NCBI RefSeq assembly: GCF_959029255.1
Contig: NZ_CAUFUE010000023.1
Span: 1-64,000 of the forward strand
Length of the DNA stretch: 64,000 bases
Source of the DNA: an uncultured Bacteroides sp.
Lineage (GTDB): Bacteria > Bacteroidota > Bacteroidia > Bacteroidales > Bacteroidaceae
Direction of reading: 5' to 3'
The notes below the pieces were generated by a model, which had not been told where the DNA came from, ran no database searches, and saw nothing but the letters and a program-made list of their open reading frames with translations. This document shows positions 1 through 8,000 of this stretch, piece after piece. The position numbers were made by a program, and so were the translations under genes. How positions within the stretch are numbered: the first letter of the stretch is position 1; each line of letters begins with the position of its first letter.

Positions 1-50
1 TCGGGTGGTACACTTTTCAAATGCTACCCGGGTCCCTTTTCAAGTGTTAG
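1..50. repeat. Possible terminal repeat of an IS21-like element
   Basis: The first bases hold two imperfect copies of a CTTTTCAAATGCTA-like unit (around 12-26 and 37-51), one after GGTGGTACA. Bacteroides IS21-family elements carry multiple short terminal repeats of the type TGGTACACTTTT, so this may be the edge of an insertion sequence lying outside the window. No transposase gene is visible here, and the call is an inference from the motif only. Confidence 0.25.
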
Positions 51-187
51 CTACACCTAATAATAACGGCACAAAAAAATAACCCTTTAACTGTTTCAGA
101 GGGTTTAAACGATGGCTTTTTGCTACTTTTGTGCCGCCTTAGCTCACTGTCAAAAGTAGTCGGGCGGCTTTTCACCGCCCGTTCCTA
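51..187. other. Non-coding stretch with two hairpins downstream of the minus-strand operon
   Basis: No gene is seen. Two inverted repeats are clear: CTACTTTTG at 123-131 pairs with CAAAAGTAG at 151-159, and CGGGCGG at 161-167 pairs with CCGCCCG at 175-181. They lie just after the end of the minus-strand gene string, so they may stop its transcription. Neither is followed by a strong T-run on the minus strand, so a classic terminator is not certain. Confidence 0.4.
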
Positions 188-437
188 TTACTTCTTGGCA
201 TATACTTTCCGCAGCAAGAAGTACCATGTCTGTAAATTAGTGCTGTAAGCAACTTCTGTTTCACACACGTCATTCTTAAAAATGGTGCTCCAATCTCAAA
301 CAAGCAAGTTCAGAACCAAAAGCGTAAGTGTCCTCCTCCATCACCTCGATGGATATGCTTTCTTGCGTTACGTTTGACTATTGGCTGACAATCCATTGCA
401 GCCGTTCGCCTGTCATAAAATCCTGTAATGTCTTCAT
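188..437 (-). pseudogene. Broken small conserved conjugative-transposon gene (nonsense codon plus frameshift)
   Basis: Reading from the ATG at 437 gives MKTLQDFMTGERLQWIVSQ and then an in-frame TAG at codon 20. The same frame continues as a plausible protein (SNVTQESISIEVMEEDTYAF and on) until CACCATTTTT, where one T too many puts TAA in frame. Removing one T restores a reading frame ending in LLRKVYAKK and TAA at 188. The span of 250 nt equals 83 codons plus one base, which fits a single insertion in a T-run. The start overlaps the stop of the upstream gene as ATGA, so the intact ancestor was translationally coupled to it. Function of the family is unknown to me. Two separate lesions make sequencing error less likely than true decay. 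Confidence 0.7.
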
Positions 438-655
438 TTTACGCTCTCCTTTTTGCATTGTAACCATTCGTTCCTGCGCTCCTGACAAATATCCAATGTC
501 GGGGCAACGGTGGCGAATAACTCACCATCAGTATGGCGGTAGTCATATTGGCAATACCTACTTTTCTTACGCAATCGGGGCATAAGGTTGAAATACACAT
601 AGTTCTCTTGTCCTGCTTGGCAGGTGGACACTCCGTTCTCGTTCAATGATTTCAT
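434..655 (-). CDS. DUF3873-like small protein of conjugative transposons
   Basis: This 73-aa protein begins MKSLNENGVSTCQAGQENY, matching my memory of the DUF3873 family found in accessory regions of Bacteroides conjugative transposons. It is basic and rich in Arg, Lys and aromatic residues, with no signal peptide or membrane segment. Role unknown. It sits in a tight minus-strand string after PcfJ/PcfK-like genes, and its stop overlaps the start of the broken gene at 188-437. Its first 17 residues resemble the start of the neighbouring protein at 691-918. Confidence 0.7.
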   Translation of the reverse strand: MKSLNENGVSTCQAGQENYVYFNLMPRLRKKSRYCQYDYRHTDGELFATVAPTLDICQERRNEWLQCKKESVK

Positions 656-690
656 AAGCTGATTTATAATTATTCTATTCGTTATTGTGA

Positions 691-918
691 TTAAATGAAC
701 CTCTCCAAATATTTTTCATGTACATTCAACGCCCTTGCATAAACACTTAATTGTACGGCATACCTGCCTTTGTAAAAATCCTTCTCCATGCTGTTCTTTG
801 AGGATTTGATATTCTCTTTTATTTCGTTCAGATGCCTTTTTACAATGTTCTTGTAATAGTGGCATTTCTTTTGCCTTGCTTGGCTGATAGACACTTCGTT
901 TCTGTTTAATGGTTTCAT
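691..918 (-). CDS. Small basic protein sharing the DUF3873-type N-terminus
   Basis: A 75-aa protein starting MKPLNRNEVSISQARQKK. The first 17 or so residues match the next protein in the string (434-655), while the rest is different and predicted mainly helical and Lys-rich (KRHLNEIKENIKSSKNSMEK). This suggests a shared N-terminal tag joined to different bodies. It lies between a 47-aa gene and the DUF3873-like gene on the minus strand. No function can be assigned; a role in the conjugative element's accessory module is inferred from context. Confidence 0.6.
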   Translation of the reverse strand: MKPLNRNEVSISQARQKKCHYYKNIVKRHLNEIKENIKSSKNSMEKDFYKGRYAVQLSVYARALNVHEKYLERFI

Positions 919-932
919 GTTGTTACTACTGA

Positions 933-1076
933 TTAAAATTTATACCAACTATCGTGATAATTATCTCCTATGAGAGTGAACACGCCTATTAATTCACTCT
1001 CTGTTGCAAATTTCTTGGCTTCCCGAATGGTCGGGAACTCGTCTATTTTCCGAAAGCCTATAAATAATTTATACAT
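933..1076 (-). CDS. 47-aa conserved-type small protein in the conjugative-transposon module
   Basis: A short reading frame from ATG at 1076 to TAA at 933 gives MYKLFIGFRKIDEFPTIREA and ends in HDSWYKF. It begins 14 bases after the pcfJ-like gene ends and stops 14 bases before the next start, filling the gap in an otherwise tightly packed operon, which supports it being real. The alternation of hydrophobic and charged residues suggests a small alpha/beta fold. Function unknown. Confidence 0.55.
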   Translation of the reverse strand: MYKLFIGFRKIDEFPTIREAKKFATESELIGVFTLIGDNYHDSWYKF

Positions 1077-1090
1077 GGCTTAGTCCTCGA

Positions 1091-2377
1091 TTATGCTGCC
1101 ATCCGTTTGCGGATTAAGCGTCTGTTCTTGTTCACAAGGTTGATTATTTGGTCGTGATACTCGGTATTCTTATTGCATACACCTCTGCTCTGCACCACTT
1201 TCAGCGTTTTAAGGGATATTTCTATCGTTTCGATACGCTTGCCGTCAATGGTAGCGGAAAGTATCAACGAGTTCTCTTTAAGATAGTATTCACCGTTAAA
1301 TACACAATGGTGCATCGCCCTGCCTTCCTCCATAAATTCGTTTACGCTCTCCAATACCCGTACTTGTATTGTACCATCAGTAAAGGAAATTCCGAAGAAC
1401 TTGGCTTTGAGTTCTTTGAATTTGGTTTCATTCTCCCGTGCCTTTTGGCGTTTTTCTTCCAACTGCTGACGCTCAATATACGCTTCCTTTTTCTTCATAT
1501 AAAGGTCGTGTTGCTTGTGTAGATTATCAGGGCAAACGTATTTCGGGCTGTTGGTGTCCTTGCCGAAAAAATTAAGCTGGTCGATGTAGTCGCACCATAT
1601 CGAGCCGTCTTCTATGATGTAGCCGTTGCGCATACAAATACGGATTGAGTTCCAATAGGGATTGATGTCTCTTGCCGAGTAGCGGATGAAGTACCGCAAC
1701 AAATTCGTCTGTCCTGTTTTTAACAGCGTTTCTGCCTTGTTGTCGGTAAGGATGGAGCGGTACAATGCCAACGGATGTATGTCGTGATATTCTCCGTTAA
1801 AACCATTGCGTCTAACTTCGGGAATGACACGCTGACGGGGATAGAAATGTATCGGCTCTATGTCGTGCGCCCGATGGTATGGACGGATTTCAAGTGCAGA
1901 ACCGAAATTCCAAAGGTCGTAATACATGATGCTCATTCCCCGCAAACGGGCAATGATGACTTCTTTGCAATTAGGTGATAACCAACGCTGTACCACTTCC
2001 GAACAAGAATAGCGAGCCTGTTCGCCAGCCTTGCGATATACGCTGATATGGAAGTACCGTATCGCTTGAAAACCACCGCAAGTGGTAACGATGCCGAAGT
2101 ATTCAATCTCTTTGAATACTCTTTGTCGGGTGGTCTTTATGTCTAATTGGGTGTTGCAGTTGGGACACTTGCATCCTAAAATCGCATCAGCCAAAGGACT
2201 GTTATTGTCCTGCCACGAATGTCCACACTCCAAACAAGTGATGATGCCTTTTGCGTTCCGCTTGCCGATATGGTCGAAGCAATGTTTATACGCCCAGCGT
2301 TTTTGAGGTTCGGTGATTTTGGATAAACGTTTGCTTAACTCCAATATGTGCTGTTGAAATTTGTTCTTTGGTTTCAT
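1091..2377 (-). CDS. PcfJ-like protein
   Basis: A 428-aa cytoplasmic protein with an N-terminal zinc-ribbon-like segment (CLEC near residue 48 and CKCPNC near residues 69-74) and a C-terminal part carrying the MHHCVFNGEYY motif typical of PcfJ-like proteins (PF14284). The family was named from the enterococcal conjugative plasmid pCF10; its biochemical role is not established. The PcfK-like gene lies immediately upstream with only a 3-bp gap, the usual pairing in Bacteroides conjugative transposons. Length and motifs are intact, so this copy is probably functional even though a gene further down the string is broken. Confidence 0.85.
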   Translation of the reverse strand: MKPKNKFQQHILELSKRLSKITEPQKRWAYKHCFDHIGKRNAKGIITCLECGHSWQDNNSPLADAILGCKCPNCNTQLDIKTTRQRVFKEIEYFGIVTTCGGFQAIRYFHISVYRKAGEQARYSCSEVVQRWLSPNCKEVIIARLRGMSIMYYDLWNFGSALEIRPYHRAHDIEPIHFYPRQRVIPEVRRNGFNGEYHDIHPLALYRSILTDNKAETLLKTGQTNLLRYFIRYSARDINPYWNSIRICMRNGYIIEDGSIWCDYIDQLNFFGKDTNSPKYVCPDNLHKQHDLYMKKKEAYIERQQLEEKRQKARENETKFKELKAKFFGISFTDGTIQVRVLESVNEFMEEGRAMHHCVFNGEYYLKENSLILSATIDGKRIETIEISLKTLKVVQSRGVCNKNTEYHDQIINLVNKNRRLIRKRMAA

Positions 2378-2380
2378 GGC

Positions 2381-2803
2381 TTAAAAATCAAATAATGAGG
2401 GTTGGGGTTGTTGAATGGTTGCCGTCCGCTTGGCGGTGGCTTTCTCTCTCTGTTGTTTGAGTTTGGCATACGCTTCGTCTTCTGCCCGTTTGATTGCCTC
2501 CCTGCGTGCCTGTGCCTTTTCTTCTTCGGTCAGTTCCACATGGTGGTTTACCACTACTTTGCAGTCAATCGGCTTACCTATCTCAATATCCGCTTCATCG
2601 TAGTAGTGTACGGCTTGCCCGAATATTTCATCGTCATCAAAACCGTTACAACCACTTTTCTGAACATAGTTCAAAATATAGGTTATACAATCTTCTATGT
2701 TTTTCAATGGGTTGCGGTATGAACGGGCGAATAATTCGTCATATTCGGCTCTCTGCTCCAAATAGGATTGGATAGCGTTCTTAAAAGGTGCTGAAACTTT
2801 CAT
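2381..2803 (-). CDS. PcfK-like protein
   Basis: A 140-aa protein starting MKVSAPFKNAIQSYLEQRAE, matching PcfK-like proteins (PF14058). The middle has an acidic stretch (DDDEIFGQAVHYYDE). The second half is a charged Ala/Glu/Lys/Arg helix that ends in a Gln/Pro linker and SLFDF. That final peptide resembles the short C-terminal clamp-binding tails (QxxLF-like) of DNA-processing proteins, an inference only. An upstream in-frame ATG at 2857 would overlap the preceding gene, so 2803 is preferred. It is the partner of the PcfJ-like gene. Confidence 0.82.
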   Translation of the reverse strand: MKVSAPFKNAIQSYLEQRAEYDELFARSYRNPLKNIEDCITYILNYVQKSGCNGFDDDEIFGQAVHYYDEADIEIGKPIDCKVVVNHHVELTEEEKAQARREAIKRAEDEAYAKLKQQREKATAKRTATIQQPQPSLFDF

Positions 2804-2823
2804 TGCATATTTATTTAGAGTTG

Positions 2824-3045
2824 TTAAATGGTTGCTTGTATTATCTCTATTCGCCATGCAGGGATTACCTCGTTGAAAAGGTAGTCTATAAAGTCTTTCT
2901 TCGCTTCACGGTTTAACTCCTTGTGCAGTTCCTTAAATGAAGTGATGTTGCCGTTTATATAGGTCGATACCATGTACTCGAAAATGTTATCTACCTCGTA
3001 ATGTCTGCATTGCTGCGCTGCTGTCTTTCCTCTTCTTGTTTTCAT
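2824..3045 (-). CDS. Conserved small protein of the conjugative-transposon module
   Basis: A 73-aa protein beginning MKTRRGKTAAQQCRHYEV. It is predicted helical (FKELHKELNREAKKDFIDYL) with a Trp near the end (IPAWRIEIIQ). No catalytic motif or membrane segment is seen. It lies between the PcfK-like gene and the 111-aa gene with gaps of 20 and 7 bases, consistent with one operon. Function unknown. Confidence 0.65.
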   Translation of the reverse strand: MKTRRGKTAAQQCRHYEVDNIFEYMVSTYINGNITSFKELHKELNREAKKDFIDYLFNEVIPAWRIEIIQATI

Positions 3046-3052
3046 TATGATA

Positions 3053-3388
3053 TTATTTTGATTGAATTTCTACTATTTGATTGACTGTACCGTATAAGGT
3101 GTTGCGGAGGCTCGTTTTGTCGGGCGCATAATACTCGCTCAATTGTCCGTATTGGTTCACAAGGAACTTGCGGAGTACGTCTGAAAAGTCGAAACGGTAC
3201 CCCATTAGCGGAACTGCGGTACGGAAATAAGAGTTGTTCCGTACATTTTCCGCAAGCCAGTTTTTTTCGGCTCTGTCCATTTTATGCCCATTGTTAAGTT
3301 TTTCCCGAAGTTGGTACACTCGGCTTCCATTCAAATTTTCAAGGGGCTGAACTTCCCACTGTACAAATTGTGTCGCTATCATATCCAT
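3053..3388 (-). CDS. Conserved 111-aa protein of the conjugative-transposon module
   Basis: A 111-aa soluble protein starting MDMIATQFVQWEVQPLENLN, with a conserved-looking central part (KNWLAENVRNNSYFRTAVPL) and no signal peptide or metal-binding cysteines. Gene order (this gene, a 73-aa gene, PcfK, PcfJ, small genes, DUF3873) is what I recall for Bacteroides conjugative elements. The biochemical role is unknown. Confidence 0.7.
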   Translation of the reverse strand: MDMIATQFVQWEVQPLENLNGSRVYQLREKLNNGHKMDRAEKNWLAENVRNNSYFRTAVPLMGYRFDFSDVLRKFLVNQYGQLSEYYAPDKTSLRNTLYGTVNQIVEIQSK

Positions 3389-3394
3389 ATTGTT

Positions 3395-3688
3395 TTATCC
3401 GATTAATATCCAAAGTATTCCACCGATGATGAAGGCATAGACAAGGCAGTAAATGACTATTGCCAACGCTATGGTAGAAAGTATGCGGATTACGAACTTG
3501 CCCACCAATAAGCCTGCTAACCACCACCAAAAGCTACCACCCAAAAGGATTGAACCTGCTACGGCAACAAGTGCCCAAACTGCTATCTTATACCTTGTTT
3601 TCATTTTCGCTGTTGTTTGATTGATATATGCGGTAATGAGAGGAGTGTTATTCTGTTCTATTATTTTGTTTTCTTGTTTCGTTCTCAT
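3395..3688 (-). CDS. Small membrane protein, first gene of the minus-strand conjugative module
   Basis: The reading frame encodes 97 aa with a polar N-terminus, a Met at residue 29 (MKTRYKIAVWALVAVAGS), then two strongly hydrophobic spans (residues 35-56 and 68-96). It is likely an inner-membrane protein. Translation may start at 3604 instead, giving 69 aa that is almost all membrane spans; the sequence does not decide. It is the first gene of the minus-strand string, 6 bases upstream of the 111-aa gene, and the structured element at 3771-3859 would lie in its leader. Confidence 0.55.
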   Translation of the reverse strand: MRTKQENKIIEQNNTPLITAYINQTTAKMKTRYKIAVWALVAVAGSILLGGSFWWWLAGLLVGKFVIRILSTIALAIVIYCLVYAFIIGGILWILIG

Positions 3689-3770
3689 AACCTTGACTTT
3701 TTTTATATGCGTCTAAAGAGCCGGAGTATGCTGATTCTGTTCTGGGACAACAAAAAGGTGTAAGGTTTAG

Positions 3771-3859
3771 GACAAACAAGGTTTATGACGAGAATACTAC
3801 CCGACGTAGGAGGCGTGGAGATTGTCGGCAGAACCGCTTGCGGCTTGACCTTGTTTGTT
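3771..3859. other. Structured element closed by an 11-bp stem with two inner hairpins
   Basis: ACAAACAAGGT at 3772-3782 pairs perfectly with ACCTTGTTTGT at 3848-3858, extendable by G-U pairs at both ends. Inside, CCGAC at 3801-3805 pairs with GTCGG at 3824-3828, and CCGC at 3834-3837 pairs with GCGG at 3840-3843. This is a three-way-junction shape. On the minus strand it would lie in the 5' leader of the conjugative module; on the plus strand it would be a free RNA. It could also be a DNA signal such as a transfer origin. No protein reading frame explains the pairing. Confidence 0.45.
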
Positions 3860-4124
3860 CGTGAAGAACCTGTAAATACCTTTGTCCCTGAATAGAATTA
3901 GTATAATCCGATTAGACTATCGCATATTGAGGAGAGGTTATATTAGAGAGCGAAATGAAAAATAATCAATAGTTGGATTCACTATTAAACTTCCCTTAGT
4001 GGTTACCCACTATGGTGTTAAGGATCCATAGGAAGTTAAGTTATAAGATTGTTTTAAAATAGCTGATTGATAAATCCTTCGCAGAGAAATAAATGTCAGG
4101 AACGGATATATTCTTTTCTTTTTC
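3860..4124. other. Non-coding region with an inverted repeat
   Basis: No convincing gene is present. AACTTCC at 3988-3994 pairs with GGAAGTT at 4031-4037 and encloses AGTGG/CCACT around 3998-4011. This is probably near the junction between the conjugative module on the left and the plus-strand gene on the right, but no attachment site can be defined from this window. Confidence 0.35.
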
Positions 4125-4132
4125 TATCTTTG
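4125..4132 (+). promoter_or_regulatory. Bacteroides-type -7 promoter element for the 92-aa gene
   Basis: TATCTTTG at 4125-4132 fits the Bacteroides TAnnTTTG element. No good TTTG match is seen 19-21 bp upstream. Transcription would start near 4138, giving a leader of about 190 nt. Confidence 0.45.
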
Positions 4133-4326
4133 CAACCGGCGATGCAAATAGCATCGTTGTATTTGTTCGTTTACTGCAATCCGGAAATCGCCAATTTCAA
4201 AAAGCAAGAGTAAATGAACTGGATGGGTTATATCTTGACGTAACCTGCCGGTTCATCTTGTTTTGGGCGTTTGGCGATGCCTCGGATGCGTGACCGACAG
4301 TGTTACGTCATTTTAATATTATACTT
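4133..4326 (+). promoter_or_regulatory. Structured 5' leader with mutually exclusive helices
   Basis: Three features can be drawn by eye. CGATGC (4140-4145) pairs with GCATCG (4151-4156). TGAACTGG (4215-4222) pairs with CCGGTTCA (4248-4255), enclosing GGTTA/TAACC (4226-4230, 4241-4245). TGACGTAAC (4236-4244), which lies inside that hairpin, is perfectly complementary to GTTACGTCA (4302-4310), 16 bases before the start codon. The second and third helices compete or form a pseudoknot, the hallmark of a switching leader. A ligand or protein partner is unknown. Confidence 0.4.
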
Positions 4327-4605
4327 ATGGAACTACAATCAACCGCCTTACAAGGCATCGTAAAATCCTCAAACGGGGATGGACTCTTTTATTTACTTCC
4401 TATTCAGGATTTGTCTGCTTTGCAGGAATTGAAGGGACATTTGACTACGGCAATAGATGTATTGAGTAATCTGGAAGGACAAAGTGTCGAGTATCGTTTA
4501 GACGCCATTCGTACCTTAAACAGCTTTGTTGCTGCTTTAAGTTTGAATGATGGCGACCATTATGAGGCAATGGATATGGCTTTTGAAGACGTTATTAAAC
4601 GATAA
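4327..4605 (+). CDS. Hypothetical 92-aa protein
   Basis: From ATG at 4327 this gene encodes a soluble acidic protein beginning MELQSTALQGIVKSSNGDG and ending EDVIKR. It is predicted mostly helical (IQDLSALQELKGHL, SVEYRLDAIRTLN). I do not recognise the family. It stands alone on the plus strand behind a long structured leader and a TAnnTTTG promoter, between the conjugative module and the large NTPase gene, which runs towards it. The leader suggests tight expression control. Confidence 0.6.
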   Translation: MELQSTALQGIVKSSNGDGLFYLLPIQDLSALQELKGHLTTAIDVLSNLEGQSVEYRLDAIRTLNSFVAALSLNDGDHYEAMDMAFEDVIKR

Positions 4606-5030
4606 TCATAAAAACTACTGTTCCGCATAGCCGGAAAAAGAAATATCTCCTGTTAGCAAGTGATTTGTTCATTGCCGACAGGGGGTTGTTCTATGGTTAT
4701 GTTATATAACCTGAATACGGTTACCCTGTTTATGAGGTAATGGTATTCGGATTTAAACAAGGTTTTTATGCCTATCTAAAGAGTAATCATTTAATCTTTG
4801 GATTTTTTCCAAAATTTCTCTTGTTATATTTATTTTTTGCGCAACTCTTTGCACGAAGAGTTGCTGGACGAGATGCAAAGTACAGAATTTCAGTGATGTT
4901 ACATTGTCGCTAAATCGTTACCAACAATTTCCTACTTATCTACTCCATACTGTCATTCAGACAGATATCGAAAATTTTATTATCCAGAGGAAAGATAAGT
5001 CTATAAAGCTGTTATAACGGGATAAGATAT
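4606..5030. other. Non-coding gap with one perfect hairpin
   Basis: No gene is seen between these convergent genes. GCAACTCTT at 4841-4849 pairs with AAGAGTTGC at 4856-4864 around a 6-base loop. Neither strand has a T-run after it, so it is not a standard terminator. Confidence 0.4.
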
Positions 5031-8000
5031 TCATTTTTTACCTTTCCTTGTTTTATCATTTCTTGTTTTTTTTAACTTTGAAATTTGTTTGCTTTTGGGC
5101 AAACCGGTTTCAATACCACTACTACATTTACAATCGGTTAATAATATCAAAGTATTGTCGAGGTCTTTGTATTCTACTTCTAAATCTTTGAATCTTGCAG
5201 CGTCACTATCTTTCTTATGAACGTCAAATACCCAAAAGACAGATAAGCAAGCATTAGTCGCGTTAGTGTATTGCATAAACTTATCCTTGTACGCTTGACG
5301 TTGTTTTTTACTTTGAATCTCGTTATTATGAAGTAGTTTAAGTTCGACCATAATAGGATTACATAAACCATATCTAATGAGAAGGTCTGTGCGTTTGTTA
5401 TCTTGCAGAGTCACTTCTCTATCTACTTGAACTGTTTCCAATCCCATTTGACAACACTTGTTTATAATGGTATTCTTCAATTCCCTCTGAATAAAATCTT
5501 CGCTTAAAGTTTCTTGACGAACTAATGAATATATACCTTGGTCCTGTATTTCTTTTTGAACCTCGTAATGTATATAGGTAAAATATCGTCGTAGGTCACC
5601 ATCATTCCGAATTTCCAAATGTGATTCTTCAATGCATTTGTTGTATTGCTTAATAGCTTTATCAATAGTAATTTTGTCTTTTTTCAGGTACACCATTTCG
5701 GCATTGTTCATGATGCTATTTGCGAGATAATTTACAGTCTGCGCATTAAACTTTTCCACTCTCTTTCTCAAAACTGAAATGTAAGCGATATTATCAGTAT
5801 TTACAAAGAAGAAGTATATCTGATTAAGGAGATAACTTGAATATTCCTGTGTTTCAGGGGCTATACATAATAATAGACCAAAATCAAATAAATTGAGCAA
5901 TTGTTCGGCTAACTTTTCATTTTCTTTTATGTTCATGAAGCACCTGAACATACGTGGATTTGGACTAATTATTTCAGATTCTTCATATGAAATTGCACAC
6001 GCATGGCCAGTTTCGTTATGAATAGACTTTACGATATTTTTTTTGAGATATTCAATTCGCCATGTTATTGCTTCTGGTTCTTGAAACTTTTCAATCATTA
6101 TAGCATTACACTGCATTTTAATGCTTGTAATATTATCGTCTTGAAGAGCATTGAACAAAGCCTTGTACTTATTTATATCCCAGTTACAGTAACCCTCCGA
6201 TATAATATCTAAGGCTTTGGATGCAGCAATACTATGACTAAGGTCTTGTTGATTAGCGACATACTGTTCTATAGACTTCTCCAACTTATACGATAATGCA
6301 TCAATACCATAATCGGTAATGCATGTAAAGATATCCTCAGAACTAATATCCATAAAATCGTCTTCTCTTGATTTCCACCATTCTACAAGTTCTGATTTTT
6401 CATTTTCACTAATACTTCCAATAACAGACTTATAGATTTCTCTCATTTCGCGAACATCAGAATTTAAAGTACAACAGATGATTGGCAGAGTTTTTACCAA
6501 GATGATCCTATTCTTCTGCAGCAAGTCATAATTGTTTAAATGATACATTGCTTTTACATAATGGGGTATTTTAACCAGAGACATAGACAAGCTGAAAGAA
6601 TTTTCTGCTGTCTTTTCTAATGTCATTTTATCTAAATCAATCTCATTAAAGAATTTTGCAACGACATCCACCAAAGGTTTAAGAGATTCTTGCTTTCGTA
6701 CAAATTCTATATTTTTAGACAATTCAAAAGCTGCTTCATATTTATAATACTCTAATACATTTGGATCTGAAAGGCTTTGGTAAGTCTTAGTAAGTAGTTG
6801 CTCATTCGAATTTACTTTTTCTTCTTCTAGTTTTTTTGAATTTCTATCCCATAGATCAAATGTTTTTGCATAACGTTTAATATACTCTGATATAGATGCT
6901 TTTTTGACTTCATCATTTTTGATTTTGTAAATAAGAGAGGTGAGGATATTATCTACATACCAAACCTCCGTCTTTGACTCATGTAATAACTTGTCTAAAG
7001 AAGATAAAAGCCCAATATCAACAAGCTCAGCATCAAAACGTCGAAATATATTTTCTAAATCCCATCTGTTACCAAAATATTCAATAAACAATCCCCCTGT
7101 TGCTTCTTCGAGTAGTATTTGTTTGATGATAATATTGATGTCACTGTGAGTTGTATATGAATGATTACCCATAAAACTCGCAATAATTTTTGTTATAATT
7201 TTTTTTCTTTCAAGACCTTTGTCCCAAACTGTTTCGAATTGTTTTTTCAAGTACAACTCATAATGTACAAGTAAAGTTCCTTTGGATTTGAAAAATTCGC
7301 GGAGTTTATTGTTTTCTATAATTTTATTATACGCATAAGTAATTATTGAAGTATCTTCTACGCACAAGACAGCATTTAATGCGTATGGATTACTTACATA
7401 ACAACCATCCAACCAACAATCCACAACATCCTTACTTGTAAATCTACCATAGCCAGTTACTTCACAATACTTTTCTTTTACGTTTTTCGTAAAATCTTTG
7501 TATGATTTCGATAAATGGATAAGCTCATCTTTACTCCTAAGCGCATTATACAAATTTAAAGCAGCCAATTGATTTTCCTTATTATCAGTTTGCATAAGGA
7601 TATTTGCAGCATTAGTCCAATGTTCACATACATTTTTATCCAGCTTATTAGCTTCAACAATCACTTCAAGTATGATATATATATTAGCTAATTGAATCTT
7701 GTTGAGTTGCTCGATGGATAGTATCATTCTACCATTACAATTTGAAGTATAGCACTCTTGTAATAATTTACAAATTGAGCCTCTCCATTTAATGTATGCA
7801 GGTACATGTAGATAATGCTTAAAAATAATTGAGAATAACTCTTCTTTTTGCTGAGGTAAGAGGATAGATGGATCAACATATTTTAAGAGTGTTTCAAATG
7901 CTTCATTCTCAAGGTTTGATTCGTATGATATAATGAGTTTGAACACATTAATAAAAGTATGGATTTTATCCTTCGTATATGATATATGAGGAATAACATC

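Noticed and set aside
4093..4293. Open frame of 66 codons before the 92-aa gene
   Set aside because: It begins upstream of the promoter and runs through the structured leader; the base pairing explains the sequence better than coding.
4841..4864. Hairpin as terminator of the NTPase or the 92-aa gene
   Set aside because: Perfect 9-bp stem but no T-run on either strand after it.
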